Origin: Candidatus Saelkia tenebricola
GTDB taxonomy: Bacteria; Omnitrophota; Gorgyraeia; Kaelpiales; Kaelpiaceae
NCBI GenBank assembly: GCA_030765145.1
Contig: JAVCDA010000063.1
Coordinates: 1-45,655 of the forward strand
DNA: 45,655 nt
Reading direction: 5' to 3'
In this document: piece by piece, positions 33,938-43,149 of the stretch
Position numbering within the stretch: position 1 is the stretch's first letter
How the letters are laid out: each line of letters opens with the position of its first letter
Made by a program: the position numbers and the translations under genes
Notes under the pieces: model-generated
Database searches by the model: none
What the model was told of the DNA's origin: nothing
The model's input: only the letters and a program-made list of their open reading frames with translations

Positions 33938-35155
33938 TTAGTGGGATTTTACAGCACCGACCATACTAAACAAAGGGACAAAAATTGAAAATGCTATAAA
34001 ACCTACCCCCAGCCCCATTACGACCAGCATTAACGGTTCCAGCACAGTAAAAACTTTATTGATTGTCTTAGGAACCTCAGTATCATAATATTCAGATACC
34101 TTACCTACGGTTTCCTCCAAAGTTCCTGATGTTTCCCCCACAGCTACCATGCGAGTAATCAAAGCTGGGAATTCTGATGTTTCCCGAAATGCATCAGAAA
34201 GATTCTCGCCTATATTTACCTTGTCGCGTATTGCAGCAATATCCTTTTCTACCACTTTGTTGCCAACAACATCAACACATAAATCCAATGCTCTCATAAC
34301 ATCAATACCTGATCTCAATGACATAGAAAAAGTATGGGCAAATCTTGAAATACAAACTTTTTTCATCAAAATTCCAAAAATCGGAAGATGCAATTGTAAT
34401 TTATCATATAACAAATGCCCCTGTTTGGTCTTAATAAAAGTCTTAAGCCCCGCTACTAAAAGTCCCGTGCCAATTAAAATAAGCTTCCACCTCAATTTTA
34501 TAAATTCGCTAAGCCAGATTAAAAACTCTGTTGACAGAGGTATCTCAATACCCATGCCTCTAAATATTCCAATAAATTTTGGGAAAACAAAAGTAACCAA
34601 TAGAATAATAGCTCCCCCAATTGCTATAAAAAGGATCAACGGATACATCATAGCTTGTTTAACCTGGGCTTTTAATGATTCCTGCCACTCCAAATATCCG
34701 GAAAGATATTTTAAAACCCCTGCCAAATTACCAGTTGTCTCCCCACTTCTTACCGAACCTACATATAACTGATCAAAGATCTTGGGATATTTTTTTAAGG
34801 ATTCCTCAAAAGAAAACCCCTTTTCTATCATACTGTAAATATCATAAACTATAACTCCTACATTTGGATCTTCCGGGCTGTTAGAAAGGTCGTAAAGAGC
34901 GCTCATCAATGGAACACCGCTATCGAGATATGTTGCGAGCTGATAAGTGAAAGTGGTTAAAGAAGTAACTTTAATGGTGGTGACTTTTCTAGGACTGAAT
35001 ATCTGTATATCTTTTTTAACAACTTCATGGACTGAAACCAGAGTTTGACCGCTTTCAGTAACAATACGCTCTACTTCTTTTTCAGTATCGGCTGTGACTT
35101 TGCCTTTAATATACTTTCCATTACTATCTACAGCTTTATAAGCATATTTAGGCAT
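33938..35155 (-). CDS. gspF: Type II secretion/pilus platform protein GspF/PilC
   Basis: Polytopic inner-membrane core on which the ATPase acts. Starts with the family PKYAYKAVDSNGKYIKG motif. Two T2SSF domains (about 65-190 and 265-390), each followed by hydrophobic helices; the second has RFAHTFSMSLRSGIDVMRALD and the conserved MVAVGETSGTLEETV. 405 aa is normal. No Shine-Dalgarno is visible. It lies in the middle of the pseudopilin cluster, splitting it three and four. Confidence 0.92.
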   Translation of the reverse strand: MPKYAYKAVDSNGKYIKGKVTADTEKEVERIVTESGQTLVSVHEVVKKDIQIFSPRKVTTIKVTSLTTFTYQLATYLDSGVPLMSALYDLSNSPEDPNVGVIVYDIYSMIEKGFSFEESLKKYPKIFDQLYVGSVRSGETTGNLAGVLKYLSGYLEWQESLKAQVKQAMMYPLILFIAIGGAIILLVTFVFPKFIGIFRGMGIEIPLSTEFLIWLSEFIKLRWKLILIGTGLLVAGLKTFIKTKQGHLLYDKLQLHLPIFGILMKKVCISRFAHTFSMSLRSGIDVMRALDLCVDVVGNKVVEKDIAAIRDKVNIGENLSDAFRETSEFPALITRMVAVGETSGTLEETVGKVSEYYDTEVPKTINKVFTVLEPLMLVVMGLGVGFIAFSIFVPLFSMVGAVKSH

Positions 35156-35183
35156 AATGTATATTTAATATTGCAATATGCTA

Positions 35184-35690
35184 CTATGAATTTGGGCCTT
35201 CCGCTACATAAATATCAATACTAGCACCACTACCACGAACATTACCTGCCCCAGTAGCACCATCATCGAGTAAGTTATCAACCTCTGCCTGAATATCACT
35301 GGGCAAAGCATCTGCACCTTGATCTATTGAAACATACAATTCATTTCCAGCCGTTCCATCATAATTAAAAGCAGCATAGGTCCCGTAGTTATAGTCATAC
35401 TCACCATTCCAAGGAGTTTCATCAGGCCAGGCATCAATATAATCAGGAGCAAGACCAGGGTCAACTCCTTGAGCTACTTCAACAGGAAAAGCCGCGTTAT
35501 CACCATAATAAGACATAAGCGCCTTTCTGATCATATTGACATCCGCTGTTGATTTAGTAACTCGTCCGGCTTGGATAACATCATTTATTTTAACTACCGC
35601 AGTAGCTGCAAGTATACCCATAATAACTATGACCATAACCAACTCAATTAATGTAAAACCCTTTTTCATATAAATATTTTTCATCTTCAT
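35184..35690 (-). CDS. Type IV pilin-like / GspG-like pseudopilin
   Basis: Canonical prepilin start: basic leader MKMKNIYMKKG, then FTLIELVMVIVIMGILAATAV, with Glu at +5. The globular part is 140 residues and lacks the SYGPDG loop of its neighbours, having instead an acidic, Gly-rich C-terminus (VDNLLDDGATGAGNVRG). It could therefore be the main subunit or a different class. It overlaps the previous pseudopilin by 4 nt (ATGA). Confidence 0.85.
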   Translation of the reverse strand: MKMKNIYMKKGFTLIELVMVIVIMGILAATAVVKINDVIQAGRVTKSTADVNMIRKALMSYYGDNAAFPVEVAQGVDPGLAPDYIDAWPDETPWNGEYDYNYGTYAAFNYDGTAGNELYVSIDQGADALPSDIQAEVDNLLDDGATGAGNVRGSGASIDIYVAEGPNS

Positions 35691-36115
35691 CTCTCGTACA
35701 ATTTTTTGTAATAATATAGCACTATCCCCACATTACCTCCCATACTATCAAGCCTTTCAAATTTTGTACATCCTACAATAGCATAAGGAGGACTCGTGTT
35801 GAATCTTTTGTAAGCATAGCGATAGGTAGCATTATTTTTGGGATCTGCTATTGTCTGAGTAATATGGTTATCATCTGTAAGTTCGGAAAGAAAACCTGAT
35901 GCATTGCTATACTCCCAACCAACACGGGGGTACGCCCCGCTATTCTCCATATGGTAAATCTGCAACGCACTGGCAAGACTGTCAATATCAGCAATTCTTC
36001 TGGCATCTCTTCCTTTTTCAATTGTCGCTACAATCCTGGGGGTAATCATTCCTGCTAATAACCCCATGATTACAATAACCGCCACAAGCTCTGTTAATGT
36101 AAATGCTTTTTTCAT
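35687..36115 (-). CDS. Minor pseudopilin
   Basis: The ATG at 36115 (MKKAFTLTELVAVIVIMGLLAGM) is chosen because GGAG lies 9 nt upstream and it gives a standard prepilin leader; longer in-frame starts lie in the neighbouring gene. Ala rather than Gly precedes the cleavage site. The body is short (142 aa total) with PRIVATIEKGRDARRIADIDSLASALQIY, a typical GspG helix, but the C-terminal calcium-loop motif is missing. Confidence 0.82.
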   Translation of the reverse strand: MKKAFTLTELVAVIVIMGLLAGMITPRIVATIEKGRDARRIADIDSLASALQIYHMENSGAYPRVGWEYSNASGFLSELTDDNHITQTIADPKNNATYRYAYKRFNTSPPYAIVGCTKFERLDSMGGNVGIVLYYYKKLYER

Positions 36116-36119
36116 TTTT

Positions 36120-36602
36120 CTAATCTCCATCGTTATAAACGACAACATAAATATCATCATCTCCATTGGAAGCAGTTATCAAATGAGGATTTGTCATATC
36201 ATTACCTTCATCCGGACCATATGATAACAAATAAGAAATCGGCTTACCGGATGTGCCATCATTATCTGCATATCTGTAAGCAATTCCCCAAGGGTCAGTA
36301 AGAACAGATTTGTCTATATACGGCCCGTCCCAACCACCGGCACTATCATCTGTTAAAAGTGCATTAAGAATAGCTGTTGTGATATTTGCTTCACCAAAGA
36401 CAGCTGATTTAGGCGGAAGTTCTCCGGTATCATCTTTATACGCCAGCATAGCCCCTTTTATATGGTTAAGCTCTGCTTGAGCCTTGGAATCTTTTGCTTG
36501 AGTAAGCACCCTATTAACTTGAGGAAGCAGGATTCCTCCTAAGGCAATAATCACACTCATCACAACTATCAGTTCCATTAACGTAAAAGCATTCTTTTTC
36601 AT
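36120..36602 (-). CDS. GspG-type major pseudopilin-like protein
   Basis: Begins MKKNAFTLMELIVVMSVIIALGG with Glu at +5. Start chosen at the ATG (36602), which has AAGGTGG 5 nt upstream, rather than the GTG three codons earlier that is part of that site. A single GspG module has WDGPYIDKSVLTDPWGIAYRY and a SYGPDEGNDM loop ending in NGDDDIYVV. 160 aa. It is the first pseudopilin after the ATPase, the usual place for a GspG-like subunit. Confidence 0.86.
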   Translation of the reverse strand: MKKNAFTLMELIVVMSVIIALGGILLPQVNRVLTQAKDSKAQAELNHIKGAMLAYKDDTGELPPKSAVFGEANITTAILNALLTDDSAGGWDGPYIDKSVLTDPWGIAYRYADNDGTSGKPISYLLSYGPDEGNDMTNPHLITASNGDDDIYVVVYNDGD

Positions 36603-36623
36603 TTTATCCACCTTTTTGAATTA

Positions 36624-38615
36624 TTATACAATAACTTCTTGGGTTACCCTAAACATTTCTTCAACTGTGGTTGTTCCTTTAAGAACCTTCAACAAACAAT
36701 CATCCCTTAAACTATGCATTCCTTCCTCTTGTGCAACCCTATCTATATCGGATGCAGGAGCATGAGAAATTATCAACTCTTGAATTTTAGGAGTAACTTT
36801 CAGCATAGAATATATTCCTATTCTACCCTTATAACCTGTACCTTTACATAAAGAACACCCTTTGCCTTTATAAAACACCACATCTTTCTTCCCAGTTAAA
36901 TCCAGTTCCTCAATTATAGTCTGAACAGGTTTATACGATTCCTTGCATTTTTCACAAATCACCCTAATCAAACGCTGGGCAATGACACCGATAATCGAAC
37001 TTGATGCTAAAAACGGTTCTATCCCCATATCAATAAAACGCGGGAAAGCACTTGCTGCGTCATTAGTATGAAGGGTTGAAAACACTAAATGACCTGTTAA
37101 TGCAGAATGAACAGCTATCTCAGCTGTTTCTAAATCCCTGATTTCACCAACCATTATTATGTCAGGGTCCTGTCTCAATATAGCACGCAAACCCGCTGCA
37201 TACGTAAGACCTATCTGAGGATTAACTTGTGTCTGCCTAATTAAAGACAGCTGGTATTCTATAGGATCTTCCATTGTCATAATATTTCTATCCTCGGTAT
37301 TGACCCTGTTAAGAGCAGAATACAAGGTTGTAGTTTTACCACTACCTGTAGGTCCGGTAACCATAATCATACCATACGGCCTGGCAAGAAAATCTGTAAA
37401 TAGATTAAAATCTTCTTTTGAAAAACCCAAACTTTCTATTCCTATCATAATGCTGGATTTATCCAATATTCTCATAACAATGTTTTCCCCAAACATTGTG
37501 GGCTGCAATGAGACACGCAAATCTATGGATTTATTACCTACTTCCATTTTTATTCTTCCATCTTGGGGCAATCTTCTTTCGGCTATATCCAAATCAGACA
37601 TAATTTTCATACGCGAGGTAATAGGTGCTTGTAAGAATTTAGGTAAAGAGACAACACGATGCAAAACTCCATCAATTCTGTATCTAACTCTAACCATTTT
37701 GTCTTCCGGCTCAATATGAATATCACTCGCCCTGTCTCTTACGGCCTGGACCATTATCAGATTGGCAAGTTTTACAATCGGAGCTTCTTCACCTGCTTCC
37801 TTAGCACTTAAAAGCTTTTTCTCATCAACGGATTTTACAATTTCATAAATAGTATCTGCGGTGCCATATGTCTGATCAAGCGTTCTGACTATTTCCATAT
37901 CAGATGCCAGAACAGGTTCAATCATAAGCCCCGTCTCTCTTTGAAGCTGATCAATAGCATGAATATCCGTAGGATCAGCCATAGCTATGGTTAAAGTATT
38001 AGATTCTTTAAATAGAGGTAGGATTTTTAATTTCCTAACAACAGCCTCGGGTATAAGAGCTGCTATTTCCGGTTCTATTATTATGCTGGCAAGATCAACA
38101 GTTTGAACCCCCATCTCAATACCTAAAAGTAAAGGCATATGTTCTTTAGAAAGAAACCCGCTTGCAATTAAAACATCCTTTAACTCTTTTTCTGTTTCTT
38201 CAGACTCTTTTTTAGCAGAATCTAACTGTTCTTCTGTTAAAAGCCCCCGATCTATAAGAACCTCTTCCAGTGTTTTTGATTTAATAAAAGAAGGCCCCTC
38301 TTTGCCATCACTTTCTTCTAAATGTTCATACTTCTCAAGTTTATCTGCTTGAGTTAAATCAGCTGTAAATTCATCTGCAACATCAGAACTTAAATCCTGC
38401 TTGTCTTCCTTTGAACCTTCCTCAGGAATTAAATCTTTCTCTTTCTCGCTATCGTCTTCTTTAATGTTATCAGGGCTTTTAGGATCTGAATTCGGCTTGT
38501 CTTCTTTTGAACTTTCTTTAGAAACTAAATCTTGATTTTGCTCGCTATCATCTTCTTTCTTTTGCTCATTCTTTGCTTCTTTAAAATCCAAATCTTGCTC
38601 TTTATTATTTTCCAT
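36624..38615 (-). CDS. gspE: Type II secretion/pilus assembly ATPase GspE/PilB
   Basis: Hexameric cytoplasmic ATPase that drives pseudopilus extension. The start at 38615 follows GGAG by 7 nt. A low-complexity acidic extension occupies about 1-105, containing two similar segments (each KEDDSE...SKEDK). An MshEN-like region follows (about 117-180), then the ATPase: Walker A GPTGSGKT (423-430 counted from two codons upstream), DPDIIMVGEIRD, STLHTND and a zinc pair of CxxC motifs (CEKC, CSLC). The residues that bind c-di-GMP in MshEN domains (RLG) are replaced (TLE, ELK), so such regulation is doubtful. Confidence 0.93.
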   Translation of the reverse strand: MENNKEQDLDFKEAKNEQKKEDDSEQNQDLVSKESSKEDKPNSDPKSPDNIKEDDSEKEKDLIPEEGSKEDKQDLSSDVADEFTADLTQADKLEKYEHLEESDGKEGPSFIKSKTLEEVLIDRGLLTEEQLDSAKKESEETEKELKDVLIASGFLSKEHMPLLLGIEMGVQTVDLASIIIEPEIAALIPEAVVRKLKILPLFKESNTLTIAMADPTDIHAIDQLQRETGLMIEPVLASDMEIVRTLDQTYGTADTIYEIVKSVDEKKLLSAKEAGEEAPIVKLANLIMVQAVRDRASDIHIEPEDKMVRVRYRIDGVLHRVVSLPKFLQAPITSRMKIMSDLDIAERRLPQDGRIKMEVGNKSIDLRVSLQPTMFGENIVMRILDKSSIMIGIESLGFSKEDFNLFTDFLARPYGMIMVTGPTGSGKTTTLYSALNRVNTEDRNIMTMEDPIEYQLSLIRQTQVNPQIGLTYAAGLRAILRQDPDIIMVGEIRDLETAEIAVHSALTGHLVFSTLHTNDAASAFPRFIDMGIEPFLASSSIIGVIAQRLIRVICEKCKESYKPVQTIIEELDLTGKKDVVFYKGKGCSLCKGTGYKGRIGIYSMLKVTPKIQELIISHAPASDIDRVAQEEGMHSLRDDCLLKVLKGTTTVEEMFRVTQEVIV

Positions 38616-38676
38616 GTTCACACTCCAATTTTATTATAAATCTACATTCTCATTTTACATATTTACGATATAATTT

Positions 38677-40305
38677 TCAACTCTGATTTTCAATATAATA
38701 CTTAATCTGGTAATATAAATAAGGATCATTCAACAACACCTTATTGAAATAAAAATCTGCCTGTTCTTCATCATGCAACCTATGATAAGCAAGCCCTTTA
38801 AAAGCATACACCTGCAAATAATTCCCCGCTATATTTTCTACATCACTATAGCTCTTTAAAGCATTGTATAAATCTTCATCAGATCCTTTCTCCAAATATA
38901 TATTACCCATAAGATAATGGCTTAACGGATTAAAATAATTGAACCTGATAGCTTTGTGATAGAAAGGCACTGCTTCATTTAATCTTCCAACCTGAGAATC
39001 ATACACAGCTTTCCTAAGATAAAAATCTGAAGCAAATATCCGTAGTGAAAAATACATGATCACTATATTCAAAACAACACAGATACCCAACATTGTTTGA
39101 TAAGCTAAATTGTTGAAGTATAGAGTCTTTCTTTTCTTGATTCGTGTTACATCCTTAACTTCACAAAGAGCGAGTCCAAACATCAAAGCATATAAAAAAT
39201 AGGCTGCAAAAGAATGCAAGCTTTGCGAAATAATATTCTGAAAAAGCATCCCCCCCATAATGGCAAAATAATAAAAACAAAGCCTGCTACCGTTATATTT
39301 CAAGAGATAATAAAAAAGAATCACATTCATAGCAACGAAAAGCAACAAATAGATAATTCCACCTTCTACCGCCAAGTTTAAATAATAATTATCAGGATGC
39401 AAAAATTCAATCTGATGATCTTCTAACAACAAAAACAGTTCCGGATTTCTAAAACCCGGGTAAACATATGCAAAACTCCCTAACCCCCAACCTAAAACAG
39501 GCTTTTCTCCTATCATTCTAAGAACATCTTCCCAGAGATAGTTTCTATAAAAAACAGAATCTGTCTTAATACAAACCGTAGAAGTCAAAACTGTTATTAG
39601 AATCACTAAGAAAAGAAAGAACAACAAAATCCGTACCGATTTTTTAAAACTTAATGAGAGCAACATCCCTGAAAACAAAACTCCCCAGATACCGCTACCG
39701 CTTTTAGAGAAAATCAGCATAATAAAAGCCCAAACGACCAATAACAACATAAATTTCTTCTTTTTCTCAAAAACATAATATAGCCCCAGAAAAAATATCA
39801 ACCCGGCATATAAAGCTAAATCATTTGGATTAGCTAACGTCGAGAAGATTCTTCCATTTTCTAAAAATTCTTCTCCGTGTTTGAGAAGATTAATACCATA
39901 TATTTGCAACGTACCGTATAAAAAAACAATGATTGAAGACAAAAAAATAAACTTATGAATTTTCTCCTTACTCACATTTTCCTCTAATACAGCTAAAGTA
40001 AACATAAAGAACAAAGTATTTAAAATTGACTGTTCAAAACATATAGCTTTAAATTCATTCTTAAAATACAAGCATACACCAAACAGGAAAAACCCTCCCC
40101 ACAATATTAATACCGGAATAGGTAAAGATGCCAAAGTTTTGAACTTTTTCTTGATATTCATATAAATCCAGAGAAAGAAAATCCAAGGCATAATTAATTC
40201 AAAAAAAGTAATTTTTATTCTTGTAATTTCAAAAGTCGAAACAGAAAAAATTACAGGAACTATTAAAATCAGGGCTAAAAGCAACAAAACAAATGCTGTT
40301 TTCAT
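38677..40305 (-). CDS. O-antigen polymerase/ligase-like membrane protein with C-terminal TPR
   Basis: Wzy_C-type glycan polymerase or ligase. About ten hydrophobic segments cover 1-430, with the periplasmic loop GWGLGSFAYVYPGF...HPDNYYLNLAVEGG carrying the conserved His and Glu. Residues about 430-542 form TPR-like helices (AVPFYHKAIRFNYFNP, ALKSYSDVENIAGN). Enzymes of this family attach glycans to lipid A or to pilins; its position before the pilus genes makes a pilin-glycosylation role possible but unproven. TATAAT ends 6 nt before the ATG. Confidence 0.8.
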   Translation of the reverse strand: MKTAFVLLLLALILIVPVIFSVSTFEITRIKITFFELIMPWIFFLWIYMNIKKKFKTLASLPIPVLILWGGFFLFGVCLYFKNEFKAICFEQSILNTLFFMFTLAVLEENVSKEKIHKFIFLSSIIVFLYGTLQIYGINLLKHGEEFLENGRIFSTLANPNDLALYAGLIFFLGLYYVFEKKKKFMLLLVVWAFIMLIFSKSGSGIWGVLFSGMLLSLSFKKSVRILLFFLFLVILITVLTSTVCIKTDSVFYRNYLWEDVLRMIGEKPVLGWGLGSFAYVYPGFRNPELFLLLEDHQIEFLHPDNYYLNLAVEGGIIYLLLFVAMNVILFYYLLKYNGSRLCFYYFAIMGGMLFQNIISQSLHSFAAYFLYALMFGLALCEVKDVTRIKKRKTLYFNNLAYQTMLGICVVLNIVIMYFSLRIFASDFYLRKAVYDSQVGRLNEAVPFYHKAIRFNYFNPLSHYLMGNIYLEKGSDEDLYNALKSYSDVENIAGNYLQVYAFKGLAYHRLHDEEQADFYFNKVLLNDPYLYYQIKYYIENQS

Positions 40306-40311
40306 TGCATT

Positions 40312-40317
40312 ATTATA
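40312..40317 (-). promoter_or_regulatory. Extended -10 promoter directing leaderless membrane-protein mRNA
   Basis: Consensus TATAAT at 40317-40312 on the minus strand with TGT directly upstream (extended -10); no good -35. It ends 6 nt before the ATG at 40305, so transcription should start at the ATG. Confidence 0.6.
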
Positions 40318-40346
40318 ACAAAAAATAAACCCTCTCGGTTAATAAA

Positions 40347-40375
40347 ATTGACATCATTAGCTTAAAACTTTATTA
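40347..40375 (+). promoter_or_regulatory. Promoter of the FIST-kinase-regulator operon
   Basis: Perfect TTGACA at 40347-40352, 17-nt spacer, TATTAT at 40370-40375. Expected start near 40382, giving a leader of about 49 nt to the ATG at 40431, in which no Shine-Dalgarno is visible. Confidence 0.75.
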
Positions 40376-40430
40376 TATTATCCATATTTTGATAAAAAAA
40401 TACTTACTAACATTTTCACTCACTTAACCA

Positions 40431-41654
40431 ATGGCATTAAGAATTGGCACTGGTCTTAGTTCAGAAACTAATGCATACTTTGCCGGAAAAAACGCATCTT
40501 TAAAAGCACTGGAATCTTTAGGTGTAGATGTTCCTGAATTAGGCATAGCATTTTCTCATTACGAATACCCTATTTTACAGATAAACGATGGTATAAAGAC
40601 TTCTATCGGAGAAAGAAATCTGGTTGTTATAAATTCTGAAGGAAATATCCTAAATGAAACTTCTAAAAAAAGGTCGCTTTTACTTACTTTACTATCCGGC
40701 CATTCTTATTATCATGCTGCATCTCTAGTAAAAAATATAAGCAGCAATCCGTATATCTCAGGTCATCATCTTGCCTGGGAACTGCTGGATATACTGGGAG
40801 GTAAAACCGGCGGAAAGGAGTCTTTAAGAAAGCTGGCAATTGTTTTCGCTTCCAATAGTTTTTATCAAAAATCAGAATTACTTAGAGGTCTTCAAGAGGT
40901 CTTAGGCATAAGATTTCCGATAACAGGAGGAATAATATCAACTGATTCTTCTCTTAATCCTGGGGCATTAACTTTCAACAGAGAAGGAAGCGCAGATTCC
41001 GTTGTAGGCATTCTTTTGGCTGGTGAAAATCTAGTGATAGGAGTAGGATGTTACCATGGTTGGATTCCACTGGGATTACCTAAAAAAGTAAAAAAAATAG
41101 ACAAAAATAGGCTTCAGGACCTCGATGATATGACACCGTTAAAATACTATATGAAATATTTAGGTAAACACCTGGATTTAACTAAAGAGGACATCGCTTC
41201 GATTTCAACAATTCATCCTTTAGGAATAGAGATAGAAAAAGGAAAAGAAGATTATCTCTTAAGATTCCCCAGATCGTTTGAACCAGGAGGAAGCATACTT
41301 TTTGATTCTCAAATGTTAGAGAATCAGCATGTACGGCTCTTAATGGGCACACGCAAGGAATTGCTTGCAGCTTCCAAAAAAGCCTTGAGAGAGGCTTTAA
41401 AACCATTTGAAGCTGAACAAACAATCCCTAATCTCATAATTATAACTTCAGCTATTGAAAGAAAAGAAATTTTGGGGATAGATATAAATAATGAAATCAG
41501 CTATATCAGATCAAGAGTACCTGATACGACAAAAATCATAGGATTATACACACATGGCCAGTTTAGTCCTTACGGAGGGAGCTCATCTCTGACTCCATCC
41601 TTATACCACAACGGAGCAATTACAATAACCGCAGTAGGCATGAAAAAGGCTTAA
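40431..41654 (+). CDS. FIST-domain sensory protein
   Basis: FIST proteins are proposed small-ligand sensors in signal transduction. The FIST N-terminal part is recognised by RIGTGLSSETNAYFAGKNASLK at the start and GGIISTDSSLNPGALTFN near 165, then VVGILLAGENLVIGVGCYHGW. The C-terminal FIST_C part includes GTRKELLAASKKALREAL, LIITSAIERKEIL and the terminal GLYTHGQFSPYGG. No membrane segment or output domain, so it is a separate cytoplasmic partner. It is 1 nt before a histidine kinase start, so direct signalling to it is likely. Confidence 0.82.
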   Translation: MALRIGTGLSSETNAYFAGKNASLKALESLGVDVPELGIAFSHYEYPILQINDGIKTSIGERNLVVINSEGNILNETSKKRSLLLTLLSGHSYYHAASLVKNISSNPYISGHHLAWELLDILGGKTGGKESLRKLAIVFASNSFYQKSELLRGLQEVLGIRFPITGGIISTDSSLNPGALTFNREGSADSVVGILLAGENLVIGVGCYHGWIPLGLPKKVKKIDKNRLQDLDDMTPLKYYMKYLGKHLDLTKEDIASISTIHPLGIEIEKGKEDYLLRFPRSFEPGGSILFDSQMLENQHVRLLMGTRKELLAASKKALREALKPFEAEQTIPNLIIITSAIERKEILGIDINNEISYIRSRVPDTTKIIGLYTHGQFSPYGGSSSLTPSLYHNGAITITAVGMKKA

Positions 41655-41655
41655 T

Positions 41656-43149
41656 ATGTACGTAAATATGGGGTTGGGGCTTTTAATATTATTCTTCGTA
41701 CTCCTGACTCTATCTGCATTTTTACTTACTCTCCTAGGCCAAGAAAAAATCAACAAAAGGAAATTGCTAACCGAATTAGAATACATGCGCAAGGTTTACA
41801 ATGAAGTTGAGGCGCAATCCCGGCTGCTTGCTGATACAAATCTTGATTTTCAAAGGACACAACGTGAGCTGGATAAAAAACTTAAGGCGCTTAACACTTT
41901 GTATAAAATAACCCAAACTGTAAGCAAAACTTTTGAAACAGATAAAATTATTGACAGTATAGAACTTGAGGATATAGAGGAATTAAGTTTCGAGAAACTG
42001 ATTTTTTTCATTTTCGATGATACAGGAAAAGAAATAGCCATTCAAAAATTCACCGGCTACAGAGAAGAAATCCCTGAAATAACTCTCAATATATTAGAAT
42101 CTCTAATGGGTATTAAAAGTCCGATTTATGTCGGAAGTAAAGTCCATATACCCGAAAGCCTTATGCCTTTAACAGAAAAACTACAACTTTCATCCATGAT
42201 AATACTTCCCCTTTTAATCCGGGAAAAAAACATCGGTATTATGATTTGCGGGAATACAAAAACCTATAAAAAACCGTCTGAATCAGACATCGAAATACTT
42301 TCCTTACTTGCCAACCAGCTGGTGCAAAGCATAGAAAACGCAACTTTATATGAACAACTATGGAAATCCTATCAGGAGTTGGAAGAAAGAGTTAAAGAAA
42401 GAACCCGGGAATTGGAAGAAGCAAACAAAGCTCTTCAGGAGATGAACCAGATTAAATCGGACTTTGTCTCAGCAGTAGCACATGAGTTAAGAACTCCTTT
42501 AACATCCATTAAAGGATATGCAACTATTTTATCAAGCGGAAGACTCGGAAAACTAAAAGATGAACAGAATGAAAGATTAAACAGAATAAATAAACATTCC
42601 AATGAACTGGTAAATTTAATAAACAACTTGCTTGATATTGCTCGAATTGAAGCCGGTAAAACTACAATGGTTATTGAAGAAGTCAATTTAAACACAATCA
42701 TCTCTGATGTAGAAGAGATAATTTCACCGCAAGCTGAGGAGCTCCAGATAACGTTTAAAACCAATATTACTCCAAACCTTGAAAAAATACTGGCGGATAG
42801 AATACAATTGGAAAGAGTTTTAATTAACCTCTTAAGTAACTCTCTTAAATTTACACCCCCCGAAGGAGAGATAGGACTAAATGTAACATCTGATAAAAAT
42901 TATATTCAGTTTGAAACTTATGATACCGGCGCGGGAATTGAGGAAAAAGATCTGGAGAAAATATTTTACGAGTTCTATCGTGCCGACAACAACATAAATA
43001 GAGAAAAAAAGGGAACCGGTTTGGGTTTATCGCTTGTAAAACAGATAATCGAAGCTCATCATGGCGAAATTTGGGTAGAAAGCAAAGTGGGCATAGGGAG
43101 TCATTTCTTTTTTAAACTCCCATTGAATAAGGAGATAACAAATGGCTAA
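41656..43149 (+). CDS. Membrane-anchored GAF histidine kinase
   Basis: One N-terminal transmembrane helix (about 6-28), a coiled coil, a GAF-like domain (about 90-230), a second coiled coil, HisKA with phospho-acceptor His276 in VSAVAHELRTPL, and a HATPase with LINLLSNSLKFTP (N box), DTGAGIEE (G1) and GTGLGLSLVK (G2). 497 aa. It overlaps the response regulator by 8 nt and starts next to the FIST gene, forming one operon. Confidence 0.9.
   Translation: MYVNMGLGLLILFFVLLTLSAFLLTLLGQEKINKRKLLTELEYMRKVYNEVEAQSRLLADTNLDFQRTQRELDKKLKALNTLYKITQTVSKTFETDKIIDSIELEDIEELSFEKLIFFIFDDTGKEIAIQKFTGYREEIPEITLNILESLMGIKSPIYVGSKVHIPESLMPLTEKLQLSSMIILPLLIREKNIGIMICGNTKTYKKPSESDIEILSLLANQLVQSIENATLYEQLWKSYQELEERVKERTRELEEANKALQEMNQIKSDFVSAVAHELRTPLTSIKGYATILSSGRLGKLKDEQNERLNRINKHSNELVNLINNLLDIARIEAGKTTMVIEEVNLNTIISDVEEIISPQAEELQITFKTNITPNLEKILADRIQLERVLINLLSNSLKFTPPEGEIGLNVTSDKNYIQFETYDTGAGIEEKDLEKIFYEFYRADNNINREKKGTGLGLSLVKQIIEAHHGEIWVESKVGIGSHFFFKLPLNKEITNG

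Noticed and set aside
34149-34772. Plus-strand ORF of 207 codons
   Set aside because: It lies entirely antisense to gspF, an intact and well recognised gene, and shows no domain.
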